From contig PXCX01000223.1 of the NCBI GenBank assembly GCA_003565195.1, positions 1 through 12,738 of the forward strand: a stretch of DNA of 12,738 nt, in the 5' to 3' direction. The stretch comes from PVC group bacterium. GTDB taxonomy: Bacteria > Verrucomicrobiota > Kiritimatiellia > CAIKKV01 > PXCX01. Shown in pieces: positions 1-7,551 of the stretch; position 1 is the first letter of the stretch; every line of letters starts with the position of its first letter. The position numbers and the translations under genes were made by a program. The notes under the pieces are model-generated. The model saw only the letters and a program-made list of their open reading frames with translations, ran no database searches and was not told the origin of the DNA.

Positions 1-119
1 AAGGGTTTCGAGGAAGTGTGCGTTTAAGCGTACGGTTAAGCGTCCATAGCGTGCGAAGCCACACTTACTCGCCTTCTTAACCGCCACCCTTTTCTCGGAT
101 ACCCTTAACCGACTCGCTT
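1..119. repeat. Array of degenerate 12-15-bp repeat units, copy 1 (two arms facing each other)
   Basis: Non-coding. On the + strand, units starting with AAG follow each other at 1-13 (AAGGGTTTCGAGG), 14-25 (AAGTGTGCGTTT), 26-37 (AAGCGTACGGTT) and 38-45. From 54 to 119 the same kind of unit reads on the - strand: AAGCGAGTCGGTT (119-107), AAGGGTATCCGAGAA (106-92), AAGGGTGGCGGTT (91-79), AAGAAGGCGAGT (78-67) and AAGTGTGGCTTCG (66-54). The two arms therefore face each other around 46-53. Unit AAGGGTGGCGGTT and unit AAGTGTGCGTTT recur identically in the second array at 8493-8544. The spacing is 12-15 bp, somewhat longer than one helical turn. I do not recognise the family, and the array may extend beyond the left edge of the window. 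Confidence 0.75.
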
Positions 120-196
120 TTTTCCTGAGTAGGAATTTAAGCTTACCCTATACCCTCGAAAGCGGCGCGGCGCGCCTTCAAAGAAGACCAGCCACT

Positions 197-212
197 TTAT
201 GGCAAAACTTCA
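197..212 (+). promoter_or_regulatory. 16-bp conserved upstream box, copy 1
   Basis: TTATGGCAAAACTTCA lies 16 bp upstream of the -35 hexamer at 229. The identical 16 bases occur on the - strand at 8450-8435, 18 bp upstream of another -35. Both are centred about 60 bp before the predicted transcription start, the position typical of a class I activator site. The box is not a palindrome and only moderately A+T rich, so an ordinary UP element is less likely. Function is inferred from position and identity only. Confidence 0.65.
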
Positions 213-228
213 GTAAATCGCGGGCGGA

Positions 229-257
229 TTGACTTTTTCCACGTTTTTAGGCATAGT
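229..257 (+). promoter_or_regulatory. Sigma70-like promoter of the small protein-lipid kinase-pabB operon
   Basis: The -35 is TTGACT (229-234), followed by a 17-bp spacer and CATAGT (252-257) as the -10. Predicted start of transcription is near 264, giving a leader of about 48 nt to the GTG at 312. The -10 is a weak match on its own. The near-identical arrangement upstream of coaE (TTGACA, 16 bp, CATACT, same upstream box) supports it. Confidence 0.65.
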
Positions 258-298
258 ATGGAGGTGATTGGTTGCCTGTTTATATTTGCATAATCAAC

Positions 299-304
299 AA
301 GGAG
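299..304 (+). promoter_or_regulatory. Shine-Dalgarno site deciding a GTG start
   Basis: AAGGAG ends 7 bases before the GTG at 312. It is the strongest ribosome binding site in the first operon, and it supports both the non-ATG start and the reality of the 68-residue gene. Confidence 0.75.
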
Positions 305-311
305 AATAACG

Positions 312-518
312 GTGGGAACATCAAGATTGTTAACCAAAGCTCAAAGCCGACCGCGTAAATCGGAAACGCAGAAAGGCAAACGCTTAAGAACCCAGAAGAA
401 ACGGCTTGTCGCAGCAGGAACGGATGAAACGACGCTTCGCTCGATGAATCCGGCTGAAATCCGAGCCGCTTTGCGACGGGTGGCGCGCGCCGGCGTTTCA
501 GTAAAGCCCATGGTATGA
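312..518 (+). CDS. Small basic protein of unknown function (68 aa)
   Basis: I do not recognise a family. The reading frame starts at GTG with an AAGGAG site 7 bases upstream and sits about 48 nt after a good promoter, so it is very likely translated. The first half is dense in Lys and Arg (residues about 9-31 include RPRK, KGKR and TQKKR). The second half looks helical and ends in a run of Ala and Arg (IRAALRRVARAG, about residues 50-61). It has no Cys, no signal peptide and no membrane segment. The charge pattern would suit nucleic-acid or ribosome binding, but that is inference. Its stop overlaps the start of the lipid kinase gene (ATGA at 515-518), so the two are translationally coupled. 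Confidence 0.7.
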   Translation: MGTSRLLTKAQSRPRKSETQKGKRLRTQKKRLVAAGTDETTLRSMNPAEIRAALRRVARAGVSVKPMV

Positions 519-1510
519 AGGCGCTTTGTGCCCTGAATCCGTCGTCCGCAGGCGGGTTCGGCATGAAATGCTGGCCCCAAATTGCTGATTTACTGGGTCG
601 GCATGGGATTACGTTTGTTTTGCTGGCGGATCACGAAGTCCCCATCGGTGATCAGGTACGCCGTTTTTTGAACGAACATGGCCCGCAGGAAATCGACGTT
701 ATCGTGGGGATCGGCGGCGATGGAACGCATTCGATGGTGATCCAGCAGTTGGTTGCCTGGGTCGATGCAGATCCCGGACGATGTTTGCCGCCGTACGCAT
801 TCATTCCGCTGGGAACCGCCAATGATATCGCCAAATCGCTGGGGTTCCATGTCGGTTCCACGTTTTCGGAACGCGACTTGGAACGGGCGGTTTCGACGGT
901 CGGGCACGGCGCCGATTACCGGATGGATCTCGGCATGGTCAACGGGACCTTGTTTGCCGACGGATTTACGATTGGCCTGGACCCCAATATTTTACGCGAA
1001 CGTAACGTACAGAAGAAACGGCTGCATGGATTGCGCTTTCTTTTCCGCGGTATTATAGGCGGGAATCTACTCTATACGATCTGTACCGGGTTACGGTTTT
1101 GGCGTCAGCCGCAGCGGCAGGTCGACGTCAGCGTTGACGGTCATCGCTGGTACGCCGGGCCGATGATTAACCTGATCATCAACAACATGCGCGTGTATGC
1201 CGGAGAATTCGAGTTTCATCCTGCCGCCTACGCCAATGACGGGTTGCTCGATATCGTGTTGTTTACCGGGCAAAAGGATTATTTGCGCAGCTATCTACTG
1301 GCCTTGCGTCAGTATCCTCGCCGGTTACGCCGCTTGGCTAAACATCTGAACCGTAACCTACAACATACACAGGGACGCAGGTTTGCGGTACGTTTATCGC
1401 ATCCGGAATCCGCGCAAATTGATGGCGAAGAGTTTCCCGAGTCCGACTTTTTCGACGTATCGGTCAGACCGGCGATTGTTCCCGTAAAAATTCCGGCCGA
1501 ACCTTTGTAA
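515..1510 (+). CDS. Diacylglycerol/lipid kinase family protein (YegS/DgkB/sphingosine kinase-like)
   Basis: This is a soluble lipid kinase of the DAGK catalytic family, which transfers the ATP gamma-phosphate to the hydroxyl of diacylglycerol or a related lipid at the inner face of the membrane. Near the N-terminus, NPSSAGG (residues 8-14) matches the NPxSG motif. The nucleotide-binding GGDGT is at 67-71, preceded by DVIVGI, and the second hallmark, PLGTANDIAKSLG, is at 98-110. The C-terminal half (from about 140) is a beta-rich domain with DGLLDIVLF near 242-250 and a late DGEEF near 304-308, as in YegS and DgkB proteins. At 331 residues it is full length. There is no membrane helix, which rules out DgkA. 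The ATG overlaps the upstream stop. Substrate choice (diacylglycerol, ceramide or another lipid) cannot be read from the sequence. Confidence 0.9.
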   Translation: MKALCALNPSSAGGFGMKCWPQIADLLGRHGITFVLLADHEVPIGDQVRRFLNEHGPQEIDVIVGIGGDGTHSMVIQQLVAWVDADPGRCLPPYAFIPLGTANDIAKSLGFHVGSTFSERDLERAVSTVGHGADYRMDLGMVNGTLFADGFTIGLDPNILRERNVQKKRLHGLRFLFRGIIGGNLLYTICTGLRFWRQPQRQVDVSVDGHRWYAGPMINLIINNMRVYAGEFEFHPAAYANDGLLDIVLFTGQKDYLRSYLLALRQYPRRLRRLAKHLNRNLQHTQGRRFAVRLSHPESAQIDGEEFPESDFFDVSVRPAIVPVKIPAEPL

Positions 1511-1518
1511 CCTGCGGC

Positions 1519-2652
1519 ATGACAACATTTGGAACGGTATATATACCTGATCGAAATCAATCGGCAAAAGACTTCCGGGTATTATACGATCCGGTTGACG
1601 TGATTCGGGCGGACACCGTGGCGGAGGTTAACGGCGCGCTGGCCCGGATCATGGACGGTGTTCGTCTAGGTTTGCGGGCTGCGGGTTGGATCGCCTATGA
1701 GGCAGCTCCAGCGATGGATTCCGCTTTGAAAACCCATCCGGCCTGCCCGGTACCGCGGGTATGGTTTGGTCTGTATCGCCGGCAGGAACGCGTAATGTTA
1801 ACGGCATTGGAACGGCAGGTTTCGCGGTTCCATCTGGGGACTTGGAAACCATCGATTTCCGAAGCCCGCTACCAGGAAGATCTGGCCCGTATCCGACACG
1901 CTTTAGCGGCTGGACAAACCTATCAGGTCAACCACACCATGCGGTTGCGTACGGCGTTCGACGGCGATCCAGCCGGTCTTTTCCTGGCGCTTTACCGCAC
2001 GCAACCATCGCCGAACGCCATGTATATCGACGCCGGAAATATCGTACTGGCATCCGTATCGCCCGAACTTTTTTTGCAACGACGCGGCAACGGTCTTACA
2101 TCGCGACCGATGAAGGGCACGGCGGCGCGCAGGGGAAATCCGGCAAGCGACGCGAAGAACGAACAAACATTGCGCGCATCCGCCAAGGATCGCGCCGAAA
2201 ACGTGATGATTGTTGATATGATCCGCAACGATATGGGCCGGATTGCTGACGTCAGTTCGGTCCGGGCGCGCCGCTTGTTTGCCATCGAAACCTATCCGAC
2301 CGTGTTGCAGATGACATCCACGGTAACCTGCAGGACGACAGCGGATTGGCCCGCGATCATGCGCGCCATGTTTCCCTGCGCATCGATTACAGGGGCACCC
2401 AAGGTGCGCACCATGGATCTCATCCGCACCTTGGAAACCACGCCGCGCGGCGCCTATACCGGATGCATGGGATACATCAGCCGTCCGACAACCTTCCATT
2501 TCAACGTGGCCATACGCACGGTGACAGTCAATCGCCGCCGCAAAACGGCGGACTACGGTGTCGGCGGCGGGATCGTATGGGATTCGCGCGCTGATCACGA
2601 ATACCGGGAATGTTTATCGAAGGCCGCCGTGCTTAACGGGATCGGAGAATAA
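1519..2652 (+). CDS. pabB: Aminodeoxychorismate synthase component I (PabB)
   Basis: PabB aminates chorismate to 4-amino-4-deoxychorismate for p-aminobenzoate and folate synthesis, normally with ammonia from the glutaminase PabA. The chorismate-binding domain fills residues about 113-375. SPELFL is at 181-186, PMKGT at 197-201, DMIRNDMGRI at 233-242, FPCASITGAPK at 285-295 and YGVGGGIVWDS at 346-356. Lys199 in PMKGT is the residue that separates PabB from TrpE, which has Ala there (PIAGT). The N-terminal part (about 1-110) is short, and 377 residues fits the compact PabB type without a fused PabC lyase or PabA. Neither partner gene is in the window. It starts 8 bp after the lipid kinase stop. 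I see no clear Shine-Dalgarno site, so translation may rely on coupling. Confidence 0.9.
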   Translation: MTTFGTVYIPDRNQSAKDFRVLYDPVDVIRADTVAEVNGALARIMDGVRLGLRAAGWIAYEAAPAMDSALKTHPACPVPRVWFGLYRRQERVMLTALERQVSRFHLGTWKPSISEARYQEDLARIRHALAAGQTYQVNHTMRLRTAFDGDPAGLFLALYRTQPSPNAMYIDAGNIVLASVSPELFLQRRGNGLTSRPMKGTAARRGNPASDAKNEQTLRASAKDRAENVMIVDMIRNDMGRIADVSSVRARRLFAIETYPTVLQMTSTVTCRTTADWPAIMRAMFPCASITGAPKVRTMDLIRTLETTPRGAYTGCMGYISRPTTFHFNVAIRTVTVNRRRKTADYGVGGGIVWDSRADHEYRECLSKAAVLNGIGE

Positions 2653-2659
2653 GGAGCCA

Positions 2660-3943
2660 TCAGGCAGCTTTGGAATCATCGGCCGTCTGCATCGCTTGAT
2701 CGCATACCATTTTTCGCGTCACTTTGAAGGTTGTCAAGTTTCGGCGCCGGGGAACCTCGAACATGACGTCGAGCATGACGTGCTCGATCAAGGTGCGCAG
2801 GCCACGGGCACCGGTTTTTTTGCGTGCCGCCAGACGCGCCAGTTCCCGAATGGCATCACGGGTGAAGGATAGCTTGACGTTTTCCATGGCCATCAGCTTC
2901 TGGTATTGCCGCACCATGGCGTTCTTCGGCTCGGTCAATACCCGCACCAAATCGTTTTCGTTCAGCGAATTTAAAGTTGAAACAACCGGCAGCCGGCCAA
3001 CGAATTCGGGGAGTAATCCGTAGTGCAACAAGTCCTCGGGTTCAATCGCAGGAGACAATTCATCGTTGCGTTGCTCCGCCGTTGCTCCGGAAAATCCGAG
3101 TACCTGGCGACTCAAACGACGTCGCACGATATCGTCCAGCCCGACGAATGCGCCACCGCATATAAACAGGATTTTATCGGTATTGATGCGAATGTATTCC
3201 TGCTGAGGATGTTTGCGACCCCCGTGCGGCGAGACGTTGGCGACCGTGCCTTCGAGAATTTTAAGCAGCGCCTGTTGTACGCCTTCGCCGGAAACATCGC
3301 GGGTGAGCGACACGTTTTCGGTCTTGCGCCCTACTTTGTCTATTTCATCAATATAGATGATGCCGGTTTCGGCGCGCGCCACATCGCCGTCGGCCGCTTG
3401 AATCAGTCGTAACAGGATGTTTTCGACATCTTCGCCGACATAGCCTGCTTCCGTTAAGGTGGTGGCATCCGAAATACTGAACGGCACATCCAGGCAGCGG
3501 GCCAGCGTGCGGGCCAGCAGCGTTTTGCCACAACCCGTGGGGCCGACAAGCAGGATATTGCTTTTCTCGATCTCAATATCGCGGTAATCGGCATCGTTCT
3601 CGAAACGCAATCCCTGGCGCAACCGCTTGTAGTGGTTATAGACGGCAACCGACAACACCTTCTTGGCATGGGTTTGGCCGACAATATAATCGTCGAGTCG
3701 CGCATTGAGTTCGTGCGGCAACGGAACCTTGAGCTTCGTAACATCCACCGGTGTTCCGCCACCGTCTTTTGTTTGCCCCGATGCCTTGGCTTGGGCGGAC
3801 TGATCCTCCCCCATAATCTGGTTGCACATCATCACGCAATCGCTGCAGATATTCACATCCGGTCCCTTGATTAACTCGGGAACCTGGTTCTGGCTTCGAC
3901 CGCAGAAGGCGCAGTAATTCATTCGATTATTTTTGGTGGCCAT
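2660..3943 (-). CDS. clpX: ATP-dependent Clp protease ATP-binding subunit ClpX
   Basis: ClpX is the AAA+ unfoldase that feeds substrates into ClpP. The N-terminal zinc-binding domain shows CAFC and CSDC (Cys11, 14, 33 and 36). The AAA+ module has Walker A GPTGCGKT (134-141), the GYVG pore loop (167-170), Walker B IIYIDEID (195-202) and the RKH loop (243-245). The ClpP-docking loop is LGF (282-284), a common variant of IGF. Sensor 2 is GAR (378-380). At 427 residues it is full length and nothing is missing. It is the last gene of the operon, 27 bp after clpP, with only a weak GGAA ribosome binding site. Its stop lies 7 bp from the stop of the convergent pabB, leaving no room for a terminator between them. 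Confidence 0.98.
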   Translation of the reverse strand: MATKNNRMNYCAFCGRSQNQVPELIKGPDVNICSDCVMMCNQIMGEDQSAQAKASGQTKDGGGTPVDVTKLKVPLPHELNARLDDYIVGQTHAKKVLSVAVYNHYKRLRQGLRFENDADYRDIEIEKSNILLVGPTGCGKTLLARTLARCLDVPFSISDATTLTEAGYVGEDVENILLRLIQAADGDVARAETGIIYIDEIDKVGRKTENVSLTRDVSGEGVQQALLKILEGTVANVSPHGGRKHPQQEYIRINTDKILFICGGAFVGLDDIVRRRLSRQVLGFSGATAEQRNDELSPAIEPEDLLHYGLLPEFVGRLPVVSTLNSLNENDLVRVLTEPKNAMVRQYQKLMAMENVKLSFTRDAIRELARLAARKKTGARGLRTLIEHVMLDVMFEVPRRRNLTTFKVTRKMVCDQAMQTADDSKAA

Positions 3944-3970
3944 GCTATCGTTTCCGTATTGGGTTTTGTT

Positions 3971-4597
3971 TTATTTCTTGGGATTGTTTTTTTCTGCGGC
4001 TTGTTGATCCGCAGCCATGACATCATCGACAAGCCCATATTCCTTGGACGCTTGGGCGGACATGAAAAAATCCCGGTCCGTATCGCGGACAATAACTTTG
4101 AGCGGTTGACCGGTATGAAAAGCGAGAATTTCATTGAGCCGGTCGCGTGTCCGCAGGATTTCCTTTGCCTGGATGCTGATGTCGGACGCCTGCCCTTCAA
4201 TCCCGCCCCATGGCTGATGAATCATGATACGGGCATTCGGCAGGGCATACCGTTTGCCTTTGGTACCCGCAGCCAACAGAACGGCGCCCATACTGGCCGC
4301 CTGGCCGACGCAATAGGTGGCGACATCACAACGCAGAAACTGAATCGTGTCGTAAATGGCCATCCCCGCGGTCACGGATCCGCCGGGCGAATTGATGTAG
4401 ACGCTGATATCCCGATCCGCGGCTTCGCTTTGCAGAAACAGCAATTGGGCAATGATCAGGTTGCTGATTTCATCGGTGACCGGCGAACCGAGAAATATAA
4501 TCCGGTCTTTCAATAAACGCGAGAAGATATCGTAGGCGCGTTCGCCTTGACCGCTTTGCTCAACGACTACGGGAACCAGGAACTGATTGTCTTTCAT
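3971..4597 (-). CDS. clpP: ATP-dependent Clp protease proteolytic subunit ClpP
   Basis: ClpP is a serine protease that forms two stacked heptameric rings and degrades polypeptides delivered by ClpX (or ClpA/ClpC). The catalytic triad is complete: Ser102 in GQAASMGA, His127 in MIHQP, and Asp176 in DTDRD. The oligomer-sensor region and the handle helix (about 133-158) are present. The length of 208 residues equals the usual 195-210. The N-terminus MKDNQFLVPVVVEQ resembles short propeptide forms. The start codon overlaps the trigger factor stop (ATGA on the - strand, 4597-4594), and a possible AAAGGA site lies about 13 nt upstream inside tig. The three genes tig, clpP and clpX form the classical folding-proteolysis cluster. 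Confidence 0.98.
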   Translation of the reverse strand: MKDNQFLVPVVVEQSGQGERAYDIFSRLLKDRIIFLGSPVTDEISNLIIAQLLFLQSEAADRDISVYINSPGGSVTAGMAIYDTIQFLRCDVATYCVGQAASMGAVLLAAGTKGKRYALPNARIMIHQPWGGIEGQASDISIQAKEILRTRDRLNEILAFHTGQPLKVIVRDTDRDFFMSAQASKEYGLVDDVMAADQQAAEKNNPKK

Positions 4598-5952
4598 GAT
4601 GTGGGTTGATCCTTTTCTGAAGGTTTAGCGGCATCGCCGCTGTCGGCGGCGCCGGAATTTACACGGATGTTTTCGAACAGATAACGCATGGTTTTCGTCC
4701 GGCGCAACTGGTCTATGATGGGCTGGTGGACATTGCGTTGCCTGATGGTTTTCAATACTTCGGCTTCGGTCTGACGGGACCGCGCCGCCATACCGGCGAT
4801 GTGTTGCGAAAATTCATCCTCGGAAACCGTGATTTCTTCAACGGACGCTATCCGGTCCAGAATGATATTGAGCTTGACCCGTTCCTGTGATGTCCGTTCC
4901 GCCCAGCGCATGATATCGTCACGGTTTTCCTCGATTTTATCCCGCGGCACACCTCGTTGAGCAAAATCCCGCACCAGATTCTGAACGGCCGCGCTGTTCT
5001 CCTCGGCAACCAGCGATTGCGGCAGCTCGTCAATTTGGGTCTTTTCCAGCAGATGCCGGCTGAGCGATTCCTGACGGCGCCGACTCTCGTTCGTGGTGGC
5101 AGCCTGCTCAAGCTGGTCACGCAAGATTTTCCGGAGTTCGGCTTCATCCTTGACATTGATTTTCTCGAAGAATTCCGGATTCAGTTCCGGCAACTGTTCC
5201 TCACGCACGGTTTTGACGCGCACCTGGTAAACCACGGTTTTACCCGCGACGTTTTTTAGCGCATGATCTTCGGGAAAGCGAACTTCAACGCGACGTTCCT
5301 CATCTTTGCATACACCCATCAAGCCGGCATGAAAGCCAGGAAACAATTCTCGCTCAGGCACCAGCGCCATGCTGACATCCCGTCCGGAACACAATTCGCG
5401 ACAGTCACCGGCGATTTCCTCCAGCGACTCATCCTCAATCGAGCCGTCGTAATCGAAACCGATCAAGTCATTTTCCGCCGCTGCCCGATCGACTTCCGGA
5501 TAAGCGGCGAAACGTCGGCGTACATCCCGCACCGCGGCGTCCACCTCGACGTCGGTTACCGGCGCCGTTTCATCGGTCAGCTCGATCCGCTGGTAATCCG
5601 GCAAGTCGAACGAGGGCATCAGGTCGATGGTGACCTTGAACTCCATGTCCCTCCCTGGAACCGGGGTTTGCGGCTCTATATTGATAACGTTAACCGGCGT
5701 CACCTGTTCCTGTTCGACGGCCTTGCGATAATACTCGGGCAGCAACTGATCGCTGACCTGTTCGGCGATCGCTTTGGCGTAACTTCTTTCCACCATGGCC
5801 CGCGGTGCGCGACCGGGCCGAAAACCCGGCAGCCGCGCTTCGCGCATGAATTTTTCGGTGACGGTATCGAATGACGACTGAACCGCATCGGCGGGAATGT
5901 CGACCTGCATAATTTGACGGCAGGGGCCATCAGCTTCCGTTGTGACTTTCAT
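4594..5952 (-). CDS. tig: Trigger factor, ribosome-associated chaperone and peptidyl-prolyl isomerase
   Basis: Trigger factor binds ribosomal protein L23 at the exit tunnel and shields nascent chains. The N-terminal ribosome-binding domain (about 1-145) carries GFRPGRAP at 43-50, the GFRxGxxP signature, at exactly the position known for E. coli. The FKBP-type isomerase domain is at about 158-248, with the PGFHAGLMGV segment at 205-214. The helical C-terminal arms run from about 255 to 430. The last 20 residues are a charged, probably disordered tail. At 452 residues the gene is full length. It starts 43 bp after rho with AAAGGTAGG upstream, and its last codons overlap the clpP start. The isomerase domain has lost several canonical FKBP aromatic residues, which is common in this family, so enzyme activity is uncertain. 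Confidence 0.97.
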   Translation of the reverse strand: MKVTTEADGPCRQIMQVDIPADAVQSSFDTVTEKFMREARLPGFRPGRAPRAMVERSYAKAIAEQVSDQLLPEYYRKAVEQEQVTPVNVINIEPQTPVPGRDMEFKVTIDLMPSFDLPDYQRIELTDETAPVTDVEVDAAVRDVRRRFAAYPEVDRAAAENDLIGFDYDGSIEDESLEEIAGDCRELCSGRDVSMALVPERELFPGFHAGLMGVCKDEERRVEVRFPEDHALKNVAGKTVVYQVRVKTVREEQLPELNPEFFEKINVKDEAELRKILRDQLEQAATTNESRRRQESLSRHLLEKTQIDELPQSLVAEENSAAVQNLVRDFAQRGVPRDKIEENRDDIMRWAERTSQERVKLNIILDRIASVEEITVSEDEFSQHIAGMAARSRQTEAEVLKTIRQRNVHQPIIDQLRRTKTMRYLFENIRVNSGAADSGDAAKPSEKDQPTS

Positions 5953-5995
5953 CTAACTATTTACCTACCTTTCGATTGAACCATGAACTTATCCC

Positions 5996-7483
5996 TTATT
6001 CCTGCATGGCCATCAGGAACTCCGCATTGCTCGTGGTCTTTTTCAAGCGTTTAACGATAAGCTCCATGGCTTCGACCGCCGGAATTCCGTTGATCGCCTT
6101 TCGAAGAGTCCATATCTTAGACAATTCATCCGGATGAAGCAATAACTCTTCTTTGCGCGTTCCGGATTTTTCGATGTTGATTGAAGGGAAAATGCGTTTA
6201 TCGACCAGATTGCGGTCAAGACATAATTCCATATTGCCGGTTCCCTTGAATTCTTCGAAAATCACTTCGTCCATGCGGCTGCCGGTATCAATTAATGCCG
6301 TGGCGACAATCGTCAAGCTGCCGCCGTTCTCGATGTTGCGTGCCGCACCGAAAAAACGTTTGGGTTTATGCAGCGCGTTGGCGTCGACACCGCCCGACAG
6401 AATCTTCCCGCTGTGTGGCTGGGTCGTGTTGTATGCCCGTGCCAGACGGGTGATACTGTCGAGCAGAATGATGATATGTTCACCACATTCCACGCGACGT
6501 TTAGCCATTTCGGCCACCATTTCGGATACCTGAACATGGCGTTCAGGCGGTTCATCGAAAGTCGAACTGATGACCTGCGCCTTGGTGTTGCGCATCATGT
6601 CCGTGACTTCCTCGGGTCGTTCATCGATCAGTAACACGATCAAGGCCGCATCCTCGCGGTTGGCGGAAATACTGTTGGCGATCTTCTGCAGCAACACCGT
6701 TTTCCCCGTGCGCGGCGGCGCCACGATCAAGCCGCGTTGGCCGCAACCGATCGGCGTGAACAAATCCAAAACCCGCATCGATATCTCTTCCGGTTCCCTT
6801 TCAAGGATAATGCGTTGATCGGGAAACAAGGGGGTCAGATTTTCGAAAGGTATTTTCGCGCGCGCTTTCTCCGGTTCCCGGCCGTTGATACGTTCAACCT
6901 TGTGTAGCGCAAAAAAACGTTCTTTTTCCCTGGGCGACCTGATTTCGCCTTCGACAAAATCGCCGGTACGCAAGGCGAAACGGCGAACCTGTGCCGGCGA
7001 CATGTAAATGTCTTCCGGGCATTGCAAATAATTGAACTGCGGGGAACGCAGGAAACCGAAACCGTCAGGCATCGTTTCGAGAACACCGCGACCGAAAATC
7101 GAACCGCCTTTGCGTGCCGTGGCCTTGAGAATTTCAAAGATTAATTCATGCTTGCGCAACGCACCCAGCTCAACCAAACCGATATTTTCGGCATGGGTCA
7201 TAAGATCGGGTACCGTGAGTTTCTGCAATTCGTGCAGAAAAACGGCAGGTGGACGTTCATGCGGCGGAATATCCGCCGCCGGCATTGCATCAGGATTGGG
7301 ATCGTGTTTCGATGATGCCGCCGCACCGTCGGCTTCATGGTGGTACGCTACATTCCCCGAATGGTTCGCGCCGGGCTTGCCGTCGTTCCGTTTATTGGGG
7401 CGTGGGCGGCTGCCGCGGGGGAATCGGCGATGATGCCGTGAACCGGACCGGGGTCCGTTGCCTTGTTGTGATTTTTCGTCCAT
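5996..7483 (-). CDS. rho: Transcription termination factor Rho with basic N-terminal extension
   Basis: Rho is the hexameric RNA helicase that ends untranslated transcripts. I start it at the ATG at 7483 (495 aa). The longer TTG frame at 7498 would place the start over the GGAG ribosome binding site. Residues 1 to about 80 are low-complexity and rich in Arg, His, Gly, Asn and Pro, with no counterpart in the 419-residue E. coli protein. A Rho_N helical region (about 83-122) and an OB/cold-shock RNA-binding domain with GFGFLR (141-146) follow. The ATPase core has Walker A APPRTGKT (255-262), Walker B IIILLDS (337-343), the Q loop in SGGVDANALHKPKRFFGAAR (363-382) and the R loop region FKGTGNMEL (412-420). 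It lies 68 bp after coaE and 43 bp before tig. Confidence 0.97.
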   Translation of the reverse strand: MDEKSQQGNGPRSGSRHHRRFPRGSRPRPNKRNDGKPGANHSGNVAYHHEADGAAASSKHDPNPDAMPAADIPPHERPPAVFLHELQKLTVPDLMTHAENIGLVELGALRKHELIFEILKATARKGGSIFGRGVLETMPDGFGFLRSPQFNYLQCPEDIYMSPAQVRRFALRTGDFVEGEIRSPREKERFFALHKVERINGREPEKARAKIPFENLTPLFPDQRIILEREPEEISMRVLDLFTPIGCGQRGLIVAPPRTGKTVLLQKIANSISANREDAALIVLLIDERPEEVTDMMRNTKAQVISSTFDEPPERHVQVSEMVAEMAKRRVECGEHIIILLDSITRLARAYNTTQPHSGKILSGGVDANALHKPKRFFGAARNIENGGSLTIVATALIDTGSRMDEVIFEEFKGTGNMELCLDRNLVDKRIFPSINIEKSGTRKEELLLHPDELSKIWTLRKAINGIPAVEAMELIVKRLKKTTSNAEFLMAMQE

Positions 7484-7490
7484 GTTATCT

Positions 7491-7496
7491 CTCTCC
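7491..7496 (-). promoter_or_regulatory. Shine-Dalgarno site deciding the rho start
   Basis: GGAGAG on the - strand (7496-7491) lies upstream of the ATG at 7483, with 7-9 bases between them depending on which bases pair. Translation from TTG at 7498 would overlap this site and has no site of its own, so the shorter 495-residue Rho is preferred. Confidence 0.75.
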
Positions 7497-7531
7497 AATA
7501 TCGAAGTTTAAAGAGCCAAAGGAGACCATCC

Positions 7532-7545
7532 GGCGGTTTCCCGCC
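7532..7545 (-). other. GC-rich hairpin with a GAAA loop between coaE and rho
   Basis: In the transcript, GGCGG and CCGCC pair around a GAAA tetraloop in the 68-nt spacer between the coaE stop and the rho ATG. No U-run follows, so it is not an intrinsic terminator. GNRA-capped stems of this type can stabilise or separate messages within an operon, but that role here is inference. Confidence 0.45.
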
Positions 7546-7551
7546 TGCTAC

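Noticed and set aside
1..119. CRISPR array
   Set aside because: Units are 12-15 bp, degenerate and directly abutting, with no unique spacers and no cas genes nearby.
1903..2598. 231-codon open frame opposite pabB
   Set aside because: It is a shadow of the pabB coding sequence. pabB carries all the chorismate-enzyme motifs, and the opposite frame has none.
1519..2652. Anthranilate synthase TrpE instead of PabB
   Set aside because: PMKGT carries the Lys typical of PabB where TrpE has Ala, the protein is short, and there are no tryptophan genes nearby.
7484..7498. TTG start adding five residues to Rho
   Set aside because: The TTG overlaps the GGAGAG ribosome binding site that serves the ATG at 7483.
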